DNA of 64,000 nt from NCBI GenBank assembly GCA_014058105.1, contig JACGCM010001272.1:930001-994000 (forward strand). The letters are read 5' to 3'. Shown here piece by piece: positions 9,156-20,151 of the stretch; the first letter of the stretch is position 1; each line of letters opens with the position of its first letter. The stretch comes from Kingdonia uniflora (lineage: Eukaryota > Streptophyta > Magnoliopsida > Ranunculales > Circaeasteraceae). A program made the translations under genes and the position numbers. The notes under the pieces were generated by a model, which did no database searches, was not told the DNA's origin, and was given only the letters and a program-made list of their open reading frames with translations.

Positions 9156-12100
9156 CTACCTCTTTCCTTTAGACTTCGAGTCAAAATGATGTGCCTTTTT
9201 CTTCTTCTTGCGAATCAATACAGTTGGACCTCCTCCGCCGCCTGTTCTGAAGGGCATTCCCATGAGAGAAAGTAGTCTATAAGCTTCCTTGTCGCTTTTA
9301 GCTGTGGTTCTTATGCAAACATCCATTCCCTTGGGCTTACCAAGTGCGTCGTAAACAATTTCTGGGAAGACACTCTGTTCACGCATTCCAATGCTGTAGT
9401 TCCCATGTCCGTCAAAACTGTTGGGATTCACACCCTGGAAATCCCTTGTTCTAGGAAGTCCCAAGTTTATGAGCCGATCCAGAAACGAATACATCATCTG
9501 TAACAGTCAACTCTAATCAGAACATAACTCCACTAAAGTATTGCGATACAAATTAAAAAGGAGGATGGTGTCTGTTACTAAATACGTTGCAGAAGCACAA
9601 ACTAACAAATCAAATTGAATTTTAGGGGTTTAAGAGTTCACCCAAAAACTCTAATAAGAGAACTAAAAAATAATGAAACCCCTAGCATCTATATATAGAG
9701 AAAATATAAAAAGTATGTGGTTTGGTGGGTAAATGAGAGGCATGATCTATCAATTCTCTCCTCTTAAAAAGAATTCAACCACGAATTCTGTAGCCGTATA
9801 TAATCATCGTAAAATGTCGGACTATCCGTGCAAACGACTCCCCCGAAATCCATGAATCCCGACCAATCTATCGTATCAAAAACTCCACGTGTCCTGCTGC
9901 ATCTAAACGGTTATCCAATATTCATTGTCAGGTGAAAGTGTCACTGGATGTGATGGAATATCAGCATAGAACTGTGTCAAAAGCTTGACATTGACAACAT
10001 TAGAGCGTGTTTCTGGAATGTTAAGCTCATAGGTATTGTCGCAAATGCACTGAATGATGCGATAAGTTCCGGATTTACGCAAGAGAAGTTTAGACGCCAC
10101 GTTTGTGCGTCATCCCTTCTCAATATAAAGCATAACCAAGTCCCTGGTGAAAATATAATCTCCCGCCTATGCCGATCAACCCTCTCATTTACCCCCGCAT
10201 AAACATCTGCTAAATGTCGCCGAACCTCCTCATGTATCGCCTGAATGGACTCAGCAAACTCTGCAGCGTTTTTAAAAAGTAGGTAGTTGGGGAATAGATG
10301 CCAAATCCACCGCAATATTTGGTGAATAGCCTGTCACGATCTGATAATCAGATAGTCTCGTCGAACTGTTGACAAAACTATTAAAAGCAAACTCAACCTA
10401 TGAAATGGCAAAAACCCACTCTGTAGGTCTATCCCCTGTAATACACCGTAGTAAGCTCCGGTTAACCACATAAGCTCCGGTTAACCACATATGTCTGTCC
10501 ATCTGTCTGAGGTTGAAAGGTGGTGGAAAAATGAAGCTTATAGTGTAGCAGTCTCCATAACGTCCTCCAAAAATCCCCCGTAAATCGTCGATCCCTATCA
10601 GAAGTAATCGACTGCGAAACCCCATGTAAACGTACCACCTCCCGGAAGAACAGTCGCGCCACGTGAGTAGCATCTTCCATCTTAGTGTATGGTAAAAAAT
10701 GCGTCATTTTAGAGAATCAATCAACTACCACAAAAACAGAGTCGAAACCTTGTGTCTTCGGCAATCCTGTGACAAAGTCTATCGAAACATCCCTCCAAGG
10801 GCTCGAAGGTATCGGTAAAGGTGTGTAGAGACCAATGTTTTGCTCTCTCGCTTTAACCATCGCGCAAGAATAACATCCCTGTATAAATGCATTAACATCC
10901 TTGTGCATAGTATCCCAAAAGTACCTCTGCCGCATGAGTGTCACAGTCTTAATCACCCCAAAATGTCCCCAAGCCCCCCAACATGGATATCTGCAATCAA
11001 ACGCTCTTGCATAGAAGAAATCGGGACACAAAGGGCTATACCCTTAAATAAATACCCATCCTAAACGGTGTAATCCAACCCTGGTGCTGCCCACATAACT
11101 CATAAATAGGCCCAAAATACACATCAGTAGGGTATAAGACACGTAACTCAGAAAACCTAAATATCGAAGAGTAGAGTATAACCAAGAGGTGAGTTGTCCT
11201 ACTGATCTTGTCTACAAATCCGTTTTCCTTACCTTTAATATGCTGAATGTGAAAGTCAAAACTCTGGAAGTAACTAAACCACTTTGCCTGCCTGTCAATC
11301 GAAGTTCTTTGCTAGCTATACATGTGCCATAGCGCGTCATGATCAGAATGAATGACAAACTCCTGGTAAACCAAATAATGTTGTCAATGCTTCAGAGACC
11401 GTACTACTGCGAATAACTCTATATCATACATGTTGTAGTTTAATTATGCCCCAGATAACTTCTCACTAAAGTAAGCCACCGACCTCCTAGACCGTGAAAG
11501 TGTAGCACCAATCCCAATCTTACATGCGTTTGTCATAACCTCAAAAACCGACCCTAACAATTTTGGTAATGAAAGAACAAGAATTGTGGCAAGCTTCTGT
11601 TTGATTAATCGAAATGCCTCATCAGCCTCAGAAGTCCACTCAAAAGGTACATTTCCCATGAGGGAAGTGATCGGTGCAATAATACTGCTGAATCCATCTA
11701 TGAATCGTATGTAGAACGTAGCCAACCCATGAAAACTTCGTACCTGCGTCGTGGTGGTAGGGACTAGTCAGTTCCCGATCATATCTACCTTCTCCTCGTC
11801 AACTTTGAACCCCTTCGACGAGATAACGTACCCTAACAACTGTACTGAATCAACGAGGAAAGAACACTTCTTCAAATGAAGAAATAATCGGTGCTGACGT
11901 AGGCCTCTAAAACCCTCTTTACATGAATAAGATGCTCCTCCTAGGTGCGGCTATGCATAAGAATAACATCGAAGTAGACCACTGCAAACCTCTCTGCAAT
12001 GCAGTCACGTAGAATCTCTGTCATCAAACACATAAATATAGACGGAGCATTAGACATTTTAAAAAGAATCACTAACCACTCATATAAACCATCTTTGGTC

Positions 12101-15100
12101 TTAAAAGCTGTCTTCCACTCATTCCCTGATCGCATCGAATCTGGTGGTACCTGCTTTTAAGATCAAGTTTGGAGAAAAACCTGGCGCCATAGAGATCATC
12201 TATAATATCTTATAATCTAGGAGTGGGAAATTATACTTCACTGTGATCTTGCTAACTGCCCGACAATCAACAACACACATACGGTAACTCCCGTCCTTTT
12301 TGGGGACTAAGAGTGCTGGAACTGCCACGGGTGACATGCTCTCCCTCAGAACCCCTTTGGCACATAACTCTGCGGCCTATCTCTGTAACTCTGCATGCTC
12401 TGCTGAGACCATACGATAATGGGGCAAATTAGGAAGAAGTGCCCCTAGAATCAAATCGACGTTGTGCTAAATATCTCGTAACGGAGGTAACTCTGGTGGA
12501 TCTGGCTCCTGGCAGACACGTCTGGAAACCAATTGAGAAGCAGTCGTAACTTGTCAAGAACTGCAGTAGGGGCGGTAGACATCACACATACTAAAGCGTA
12601 AGCAAGTCCCTTTCTTCTTTCCTCTGATAGGAAACTACTTGTCTTGCGAACTAGAGTCTCTCCTGGTGGTAGACCCACCCATCTCTGTCAAACACTTTTC
12701 CACATGAATACATAGAAGGCCGCCCGATATGGATTGCGTTCCTCTCCCACTGCTAAGGTCTACCCAAGAGTAAATAACAGACATCCATCTTGATAATGGT
12801 ACATAAGATGGATTCTTCTTATTCTCCCATCTTAATTTTCACACGCATACGTATAACACTGATATCTCCCTTTGCTGACTATCCTTTTGTAGCCAACTCA
12901 ACGTAGCAACCTTGGGGTAATGCACCAAGTTAAGGGGTAGTTTATCCACTACGCTCTCAGAGATGAGGTTATCCGTAGATCCTCCATCAATAATAATATA
13001 CAGTCTCTTCCTTGAGCCTCTACTCCTGTGCAAAAAAATGCATGCTTCTTCCAGTACTCGTTGATTCCCAGACCACTAGCATCATTAGTGACCCACACAA
13101 AGTGAGCGCTCTCCGTGGCACTCCCCACCTTACTCGCTGGTGTGGTAAAGGATCCAACACAATGACCCCTTTCGGGTATTGCCCCTATGCCAATCAAATT
13201 CGTCGTCGGCCCCCGTCGAAATCTGTGGTCCCTCTACTGGACTTGTGCCCGCCTCTAGTCGACTACGGCCTCCCACGGTTAGCGTCAGCTCAGGAACAAA
13301 TGGGGATCATGGCGTGTCAGACCTAGTGTTATGGGTCCATGACCCCTATCTCTCAATGCCCTCGTGGCCTGCGTACTTTGTTGGCAAAAGCTGTTGCAGT
13401 GGCACGCCCGAGCTACTCGATGGCATGCCCCCTGTCCGATACCCAGTGCCACCATATCCGTGCCGGTTGCACGATGTCTTGTGCCTTGCCCTGACTTGTG
13501 CCAGTTACACCCTGCCCTGACTCGTGCCCCTCGTGCCTTGACCGTGTTATGGCATGCCCGTGCTTTACGTGTCCTGCCCTGTAGCATGCCTACGTTGTCT
13601 TCCCCAATTTCTTGGTCCCTCTCACATTTCAAATTATGAGTTTCGCCGATCTCGGTAGTGATGAGAACCTCTCTCTCTCTCTCTTGAATTGCGGCCACCG
13701 TAGTCACAGGCGACCCTCCCTTAGTCGTTGGTGATGTAACCAACCCCACTCCGATCGTTCTTCGAATTCTATGCAAGAGTTTTGGATTGGGGTTGGTCTT
13801 CTTTGTTAAGCTTCCTGAAAATTGGAATCGTTGTTCATGTGAACCTCTTGCGTCAATGTCGCAACCTCCTCGTGGTACTTTGATCGAGACCTCTCCAACA
13901 CGTCTCCGTCTTTCCCACCTACTAGATCAATCGCACGGTGAACCTCTTTCTCTCTTTTGTCGTCTCTTCGTGGTGTTTTATCTCCAAGCCATCTCCATAA
14001 AAAAAAATCGATTCTTCCGTCACAACTCCCGCCTCAAACTTACATTCTCAAGAATTGCACGAACGTAGAAGGCAAACCCAAGATCGCTCATAGCTCTGAT
14101 ACCAAGTTGTTATTAACTACGTTGCGGAAACACAAATTAACTACTCAAATTGAATTTTAGGGCTTTAAGAGTTCACCGAAAAATTCTAACAAGAGAACTA
14201 AAAAATAATGAAAACCCTATCATCTATATATAGAGAAAATATAAAAGGTATGTGGCCTCGTTGGTAAACGACCCACGAGGCATGATCTATCAGTGTCACT
14301 CAATCTTTAACTTCTTAAAAATGAAACGAAACCAAAAAACAAAATGCTGAGGAAATTTTGGATGTGGAAAGAGAAGAAAAGACTCACATTGCCTCTAAGA
14401 GTAACAGCAATCCCGATTGCTTGGCCTTCTCTAAGCTTGAAGGTGGCAATGGATACCCTCGCTTTAGTCTTTACGGGCCTTTGCCCAGTAATGAGTGCCA
14501 TATCCTTCATCACTGCTTCTAAACCTTTGGAGTTTTGAGCTGCCTCTCCAATCCCGCAGTTCACAACAATCTTATCAACCTTTGGAACCTACTCAAAATC
14601 AAAGTAGTCATAATTAATGCTAGAAAAAGATAAAGAATGAATCGTCATCAAAATCAGAAAGAACTGATAAAAAAATGTATGGGGGAAACAACGAGTGTCT
14701 CCAAGATGGTAAGACATCGCACAAATTTTCACTCCGAGTCAGCACTGCGATATGATACAATACAGAGTCGCAATGCTCTGCCTGAGTGCAGAGAATACTG
14801 ATATTCCATATCAAGTGAATAATAAAAATTCTTAGAATCAAATACCTTACCCACGGCATATCGAGTGAATAATAAAAATTCTTAGAATCAAATACCTTAC
14901 CCACGGTAGCTATTAACATAACTAGGAAGTAGGAAATGAATCCTCTGCAGCGGACTACCTCTAATGAATCCATTAACATATCAAGTGAAGATGGTAGATA
15001 TTCTAAGTTTTAACCCTATAAGCATCATCTCAAATAGTAAGGCCTATTGACCATTCGAACAAAAAAAAATGTTTCCATGGCAATATTCGAAACTTTCAAA

Positions 15101-15666
15101 ATAGTTTAACTTCAAGTAAAAATACTCAAATGAACAAAAAATAATTAGGTACTTAAAGTCAAAACACAGAGTTAAGTATATGCAGTAGGCCTACCAATTC
15201 TTATCTGACATAACACTTCAATATATCCCTAAAATTACAAGAAACTCAAAGAGATTATTACATTTCATCACACCCCAAAACAATCGAAATTGGAAACCTA
15301 AACCTCAAATAATAACTTCTACTATGCTAATATTTCCTAAATATAGAAACTTTAACACACATTTCACAATATCACACTAAAAAAGAAAAAGGGGTGAAGT
15401 ATTACCTCATGCATATTGATGTAAGAGAACTCATCTTTGAGCAAAGGAACAATTTTCTCCAAATAACTGGTTTTGAGTCGTTGAGCCTTATCTGCTTCTG
15501 ATTTCTCCACCAAAACAATCCCAGTTTCAGCTTTCACCACTAACCCATTTCGATTTCTAGGGTTTCTGAGTGAAATTAGAGTCGAATTTTGGGTTGGAAC
15601 ACCTATAGATCGACCATGGAAGGAAGAGAAGCAAGACTGTAGCGTTGTTGCTGTTGAGGACGCCAT
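9156..15666 (-). CDS. RPL5: 50S ribosomal protein L5, chloroplastic (uL5c)
   Basis: Nuclear gene for the plastid large-subunit protein uL5, which binds 5S rRNA in the central protuberance. Coding exons on the minus strand: 15666-15406 (87 codons), 14588-14388 (67 codons) and 9497-9156 (113 codons plus stop), all in phase 0 with GT-AG introns, giving 267 aa. Exon 1 starts [20 protein letters not shown], a Ser/Thr-rich transit peptide ending near VVKAETG. I preferred this ATG to the in-frame one at 15732 because it gives a normal transit peptide. uL5 hallmarks: [39 protein letters not shown] joined to MMYSFLDRL, and PRTRDFQG; the C-terminal tail is Lys-rich. Intron 2 (9498-14387) is swollen by a complete LTR retrotransposon in the same orientation. 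The reading frame is untouched, so the gene is probably functional. Confidence 0.93.
9573..9752 (-). repeat. 3' LTR of the RPL5-intron element
   Basis: 180 bp. Read on the minus strand it starts TGATAGATCATGCC and ends in TAACA. It is about the same length as the other LTR but visibly diverged, including a small indel near the gtgggtaaa/ggtaaacgaccc segment. A purine-rich tract (aagaggagag on the minus strand) lies directly before it at about 9753-9767. Confidence 0.9.
9903..11031 (-). pseudogene. Integrase remnant, several frames
   Basis: Zinc-binding part GHFGVIKT...CYSCAMVKA (10717-11031), core with DFVTGLPKT, then [12 protein letters not shown] (10462-10707). The third catalytic residue, Glu before VVNR, is replaced by Tyr at 10489-10491, next to a 19-bp tandem duplication (10452-10489). 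The C-terminal beta-barrel-like tail continues to 9903 ([10 protein letters not shown]...[10 protein letters not shown]). No chromodomain is visible after it. Confidence 0.7.
10452..10489. repeat. 19-bp tandem duplication in integrase
   Basis: taagctccggttaaccaca occurs twice head to tail. It shifts the frame next to the third catalytic position. Confidence 0.9.
11444..11725 (-). pseudogene. RNase H region of the RPL5-intron element
   Basis: Contains the RT-RNase H connection typical of gypsy pol ([18 protein letters not shown]) and the degenerate start of RNase H ([17 protein letters not shown]). In active copies this would read as a DAS-type catalytic start; here an Asn occupies that position. 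Confidence 0.65.
11941..12380 (-). pseudogene. Reverse transcriptase remnant (YFDV)
   Basis: Recognisable RT blocks: [17 protein letters not shown] near 12310, then [17 protein letters not shown] and SNAPSIFM. The catalytic YxDD box reads YFDV (codons at 11965-11976), so one essential Asp is lost. There are stops in the palm region around 12160-12230. The domain is inactive. Confidence 0.75.
12839..13033 (-). pseudogene. Aspartic protease remnant
   Basis: Contains [13 protein letters not shown], the D-x-G-S/T active-site loop of retroviral-type aspartic proteases followed by the usual hydrophobic context. It lies between gag and RT as expected. The frame ends after about 64 codons. Confidence 0.7.
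13285..13776 (-). pseudogene. gag region of the RPL5-intron element
   Basis: An open frame of 163 codons just inside the primer site, rich in Arg, Gly and His and without a clear CCHC knuckle. Its position marks it as gag, but it is shorter than usual and its codons read as decayed sequence. The long plus-strand frames over 13000-14070 are shadows of this region. Confidence 0.55.
14093..14104 (-). other. Primer binding site (initiator tRNA-Met)
   Basis: The minus strand reads TGGTATCAGAGC three bases inside the 5' LTR end. This is the standard plant retrotransposon primer site complementary to the 3' end of initiator methionine tRNA. Confidence 0.88.
14108..14292 (-). repeat. 5' LTR of the RPL5-intron element
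   Basis: 185 bp, similar to 9573-9752 along its length; it includes a TATA-like ctatatatagag stretch. The first base outside is the target duplication GTGTC. Confidence 0.9.
14807..14906. repeat. 50-bp tandem duplication in RPL5 intron 1
   Basis: The unit starting catatcaagtgaataat and ending accttacccacgg is repeated head to tail with one or two changes. It lies in the first RPL5 intron, away from the splice sites. Confidence 0.9.
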
Positions 15667-15853
15667 GAGAGGATAACTTTGGTTCTTTCTTCTCTCTTTA
15701 TCTTCGAATTGAAACACTGTATTTTCTCTCAATCCGCTTGCTGTAAAGTCTAAAAAAGACCTGTTTTTAGAAGAAAATAACGATTTTACCTGGGCTATTA
15801 ATGGATGGGCATAATGACCACCCGGGTAAAAGGGTTAGCAGCCCCAATCCCGT

Positions 15854-16312
15854 ACTGGTATACCCGAACACGGTGGGGAAACGACTGAAAGATCAATTAC
15901 TTCGCATTTTCATTATGCAAGTTGTTTTGGTTAAGACTATGCAATTCAAGACCCAAATAAATCAAACTTTCAATAACATTTACAGTTGCAATGAAGGAAA
16001 CTAATACTTACAATTGTAAGAAAGTTGAGAAGATGTACACTTTATATTTGACATTCAATAGAAAGAAAAAAGTGGCATTGTCATGGTAATTTGTCAAATC
16101 TTATTATGTAATTTTGACAATATAGAGACCTGGACATGTTAACAATACAACAACTCCTATTAATACTTTACACAAACACAAAAAATTATCATGGGCTTAA
16201 CATCAACAAAATAAAGATACATTTAAAAATAGCATATGGCAAAAAGACTTAGGTGCAATCTTACCAACATACAATAGTTTCACACAAATGATGAAGTTCA
16301 TACAAAAGTTTA
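15854..16312. repeat. Dispersed ~460-bp repeat, copy 1
   Basis: Strongly similar along its length to 42550-43014, starting actggtatacc and ending catacaaaagttta. It lies about 190 bases upstream of the RPL5 start codon. I see no coding capacity, no clear terminal inverted repeats and no TG/CA ends, so the class is unknown. Confidence 0.85.
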
Positions 16313-16692
16313 GGAACCTACTTTTTCTATTACTTGTTTACAAAATTCTTATATAACCACCTCCTATAAATATACGGGAGCAGATTAGGATTTTAAAAAA
16401 AGACCTATGGCTCGTGAGATAAGCTCTGGAGAGGTGAAAGGGAAGTTTTCTAATGGAGGCTTCGACCTCTCAAGCCATAGGGGCTTGAGAGGGATCATGT
16501 TCTTGTCTAGAGAGAAGAAGGGGAATCATAGTGAGAGAGAGTTGGGACATAATGTCACATCTATTCCGGAGCTTCCTCCTGTGTCTAAGGATGGCATTAT
16601 TCAAATACAACCAATAGCAATTCTAGATCGGCGTCTTACGAAGAAGAATAATGCGGCAGTCACTAAAGTCTTAGTTCATTGGGCCCATGAAG

Positions 16693-17215
16693 GCAGGGGG
16701 GAGTCCCAAAAAAATATTTTTAGCTATTAAAGAGTATTTAAGTGAATTCATGTCTTTTTTTTGTAATAGTGTTTCATATATAAATACATTTTATATATCA
16801 AATGCCCATAACATGTAGTGATGCATTTCATACGTTTAATTAGTCGAAATATACTACGAGAATATTACAAAAGCACAAGTTAACCTTGCCATAATTGTTT
16901 AGAGAAAATATAGATCATCATATTAACGCCGACTAAACACTATCTGCGCATAGTTCATGAAAATCGCAATTAACTTCCATATTTTAAGGTGAGAAAGCTG
17001 GAGTTTGAGGGTTTTTATTTTATTTTATAAAATTTAATGAAGGTTATAGAGAGAAAGTCGAGAGGGTTGGGTCAGGTTGGGCCAGGCTTTTGGGTTAGAT
17101 TTATGTATAGTTATTTTTTTAGGGGTTGTATATATACTATATATAGGGTAAAAAATGGCAAAAATCAAGGGGGGGGGGGGGGGGGGGGGGGGGTTACTAG
17201 CCCCCTCTTCTAAGC
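16693..17215. mobile_element. Small DNA transposon (MITE) in the chromodomain
   Basis: It interrupts the chromodomain between HWAHE and DATWEE. Flanks repeat ccatgaag (16685-16692) and ctatgaag (17216-17223), a plausible 8-9 bp target duplication; removing the insert restores the codons. Ends are G-rich (gcaggggggagtc; ccccctcttcta) and only roughly inverted. It contains a run of 25 G at 17169-17193. hAT or Mutator type cannot be decided. Confidence 0.6.
17169..17193. repeat. Homopolymer of 25 G
   Basis: An uninterrupted G run inside the MITE, near its right end. It may have expanded from a G-rich subterminal region or be an assembly inflation. Confidence 0.85.
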
Positions 17216-17311
17216 CTATGAAGATGCTACGTGGGAGGAATTCAAGAGTCTTCAAGAACGTTTTCCAAATTTTAAATCTTGAGGACAAGATTTATTCTAA
17301 GGAGGGGGCAA

Positions 17312-17475
17312 TGATAAGGTCCTAGAATCATCTACACTATATTAGCTCCTTCTAGTTCTTCTAGATGATTAAATCTTGTCTCTTAAGATTTTAATTATCT
17401 TAATAGGTTGTTAATTATGTAAATTGTCCACGTCTCTATAAATTGTAAGTCAAGTCCCCAAGGATGTAAGGCAAT
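17312..17475 (+). repeat. Chromovirus 3' LTR, left part
   Basis: Starts tgataaggtcctag directly after the polypurine tract. It is interrupted at 17475 by the hAT element and resumes at about 35937 (aaacatttgaattaagaac). I place its end near 36090 by composition only. Confidence 0.6.
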
Positions 17476-17735
17476 TAGAGCTGGCAATTCGGGCTGGTAG
17501 GCCGGGCTCGGGTTGGGATTTGCGGGCCTTTTAAAATTTTGGGTCGGGTCGAGTTGGGCCTCGAACCTTCGTTGGGTCGGGCCGGGCCTTCATATAGATG
17601 ATTAAGCCTGCAACCCGCCCATGAATAATATCAGGCTATGCCGGGCCAGGCTATATGGGTTGGGTTTGGGCTGGGCCAGATGGGTCAGTTTTATGGACGG
17701 GCTTATTGAAAAACTTAAAAAAATAAAATTACATT

Positions 17736-18303
17736 TATAATAGCTTATTTCGTATCTCGGACTCAAAGCCTCATCCTCGACCTCATCAGCATACAGGAAA
17801 TACTACCAAAATCATATTCAATAGTCCTCAGTTCGAGTCGTCGCTTTCGACCTCCACATTAGCAGTTTGACTTACGCAAATGTACAGTCATCAATAGAGC
17901 CGTTGTACAGCAACAAAGATCAAAACGTTACATCGTCTGGTCAAATAATATCTTGCATCTACTTTGTAATGTCCATCATTAAGAATCTTAATGGTCATCA
18001 AACGGTCATATTATAAGACCTATAAATAGGAGCATAAAACTACAGATTCAGGACAAACAATTATATATAGAAGAATCTTTACTCTGAAATTCCAGATACT
18101 CAGAGTGCTCATGGTAATAAGTTAGCAACTTCAATAAGATCATCTTCTCTTTCTCAAAATCCTCAGGAGAGGTCGTGGTTTTTAACCTATTCAATGGTTT
18201 GCCACGCTAAATTATCTTGTTGATTGTTGTTTATTATTCTTAAGCGCTCTAGACACTTTTTTTTGTAAAGGTTAAGTCCGAATTCTAGAATTAGGCTATT
18301 ACA
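17736..18303 (+). repeat. 5' LTR of Tat copy 1
   Basis: 568 bp, ending tattaca; the start has mutated from TG to TA (tataatag). TATA box tataaatagg at 18021-18030; an R/U5 segment starting ctcaggagaggtcgtgg is shared with the second Tat element. Confidence 0.92.
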
Positions 18304-18326
18304 TTTGGCGCTATCTGTGGGAACGA
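18304..18326 (+). other. Primer binding site of Tat copy 1
   Basis: tttggcgctatctgtgggaa immediately after the LTR. This is the tggcgccgtctgtggg type of site seen in Tat-lineage elements, with small changes. Confidence 0.7.
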
Positions 18327-18374
18327 AATTCTCAAACCCATTGTCTCAAAAATCGCTGATCATCTTCTTTTAGA

Positions 18375-19600
18375 ATGTCACCTCAAGGTCAGAGCATGCC
18401 GATAGTTCACACAGAAGAAAACGCCGCACTAGCGAATCTGCGGGCCACTCTAAATTCTAAAACAGAAAGACGTGCTACTTTGGAGCAATAACTAGCGAGT
18501 GTACATGATGCCCTGAAGGTTCTACAGGGTCAGCAGGTCGCCGTACAGAAGAACAAAGTCGTACAACCTCAAGGCTCGCGAATTTTTGTTCATGACAGAA
18601 TTTGACCTCCTCTGAAAGGCAATCACGTAGGAGAAATACTTCGATCTAACCATCATCAACAGGAAATGGAGCCCATCCCGATCCAGAAGGCCCACCAAGA
18701 AGTAGATGGTGGCCCAACGAAGATCAGATAGATTGAAAATCTACCTCGACGAGTTCGAGTCCCAGCAAAAGAACGTTTAAGAGAAGGGAGTGGCAACCAT
18801 AATGTTAGAGAAGAACATGTTACCCGCCCGACCACCGCAGCTCGACAATATATGAATCAGGAACATGTCAAGAGATGAATCAAAGAAATGCTCAAAGCTC
18901 AGACTCTGATTAAAGGAATCCATAATAGATTACAGAAGAGCCCGATCGCACATGAGCTATTAGATGGCAAGGTCCCCACCAGGTTCTATACTCCGAAGAT
19001 CTGCAAGTATAAAGGAACAGATCCAGTGGAACACGTCCAAGAGTTCTAGGATGCTTTAGGCCTACATTCTATGTCCAACCACATTCTCTGCCTGCTCTTT
19101 CCTACCAGCTTGTCCGGAGAACCTCTGCAATGGTTCCACACACTACCTGAAGGATCCATTACAACTTTTGAATAACTGCGAGAACGCTTCATAAAAAATT
19201 ACTCTCACAGCAGAGACAAAGAAAAGAATTTGTACTCCCTTTTCAGCCTTAAGCAGATATTAGGTGAGAAGCTCGAGACGTTCACTAAGAAGTTCTTGAG
19301 TTAGCTCGACAGGTAGATCAGCTCGACCAGAAGATTACCATTTAAGCTTTCAACAATGCGTTACTTGTTGATGGAAGGGTGAAAGAATACCTCATCCTCA
19401 ACAAACCAACAACTCTGGAAGATATGATCGAAAAGGTCAACGGTTACATCGACCTGGAAAGAATGGTGTTCGACAGACAGAAAAAACCCAGAAGTCGACA
19501 TTAACAGCTCGAGATCAGTCAACCAACCATGATTTTAATCATCCTGCCGATTAGGAAGGAGACAGGAAATGGATAAAATCTAACGACGAGCGACCTCGAA
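18375..19600 (+). pseudogene. gag of Tat copy 1
   Basis: Starts MSPQGQSMPIVHTEENAALA. The capsid-like retrotransposon gag domain (DPVEHVQEF, HILCLLFPTSLSGEPLQWF) is recognisable over about 19000-19460 but is broken by stops, including an early taa at 18489-18491 in the same codon position as a tag in the second copy. Confidence 0.75.
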
Positions 19601-20151
19601 AGGGGAATAATTTGCCAAAGCCCTGTCTTCCCAAGATGAATGTGACCATAGCCAAAATTTATCATATACTTCAGAAGGATAGGTTTTTTCGTAATGCACA
19701 ATATCTCCAACCCATTGAGAATAGACTATATTGCATTCATCACAAGGTTAGACATCATGAAATAGAATACTGCTTTGCCTTACAACGGTTGTTGGAGTAT
19801 ATCTTCGTTGATGGACAAATGCATGAGTACATGGTAGACGTTGAAAGCAACAAGAACGGGAGTTACAAACTTCCTACAGATGTCGTACAAACTGAAGAGC
19901 TAGCAGGAAAGAAATACTTATACCATATGTCACTCTGCCACTTTGTTAAGACTCAGATCATCAACCAATCAAATAGAACTAAGAGGCGATGGGTCAACCA
20001 ATTTCAAGACCTGTCCATGAAAAACAAAGAAGCTCGTTTACTTCCTGTTTCCAGCTCTCAATGAACAGGAATTTCTTTCGACGACTGTGATGTTCGTCAT
20101 ATCAACTATCCTCACCATGATGTTTTGGTGATCATGCTAAAAATGTGAAAT

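Larger units (their letters stand above)
9573..14292 (-). mobile_element. Ty3/gypsy LTR retrotransposon inside RPL5 intron 2
   Basis: A complete but decayed element of 4720 bp. LTRs are 9573-9752 and 14108-14292, with target duplication GTGTC at 9568-9572 and 14293-14297. On the minus strand the order is gag, protease, RT, RNase H, integrase, which is the gypsy order. The interior is short (about 4.36 kb) and every domain has stops or frameshifts, so it is non-autonomous now. No chromodomain is seen after integrase; the lineage within non-Tat gypsy is not settled. Confidence 0.92.
16407..17310 (+). pseudogene. Chromovirus pol tail with chromodomain, split by a MITE
   Basis: The 3' end of a gypsy chromovirus (Tekay/Del-like) polyprotein. 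LPPVSKDGIIQIQPIAILDRR and VTKVLVHWAHE (16550-16690) continue after an inserted element as EDATWEEFKSLQERFPNF (from about 17221) and LEDKIYSKEG (about 17280), with a small frameshift between. These are the end of integrase and the chromodomain of that family. A purine tract (aaggaggggg) at about 17299-17308 leads into the LTR. No upstream pol survives in the window; the sequence before about 16540 is not recognisable as pol. Confidence 0.75.

Noticed and set aside
13012..14160. Several long plus-strand frames (for example 13179-13520 and 13364-13639)
   Set aside because: They lie opposite the gag region of the RPL5-intron retrotransposon, contain no recognisable domain and follow the GC-rich composition of that gag; treated as shadows.
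15667..15732. Upstream in-frame ATG of RPL5 (MRENTVFQFEDKERRKN...)
   Set aside because: It would put a charged stretch before the transit peptide; the MASSTATTL start gives a standard plastid-targeting N-terminus and normal length.
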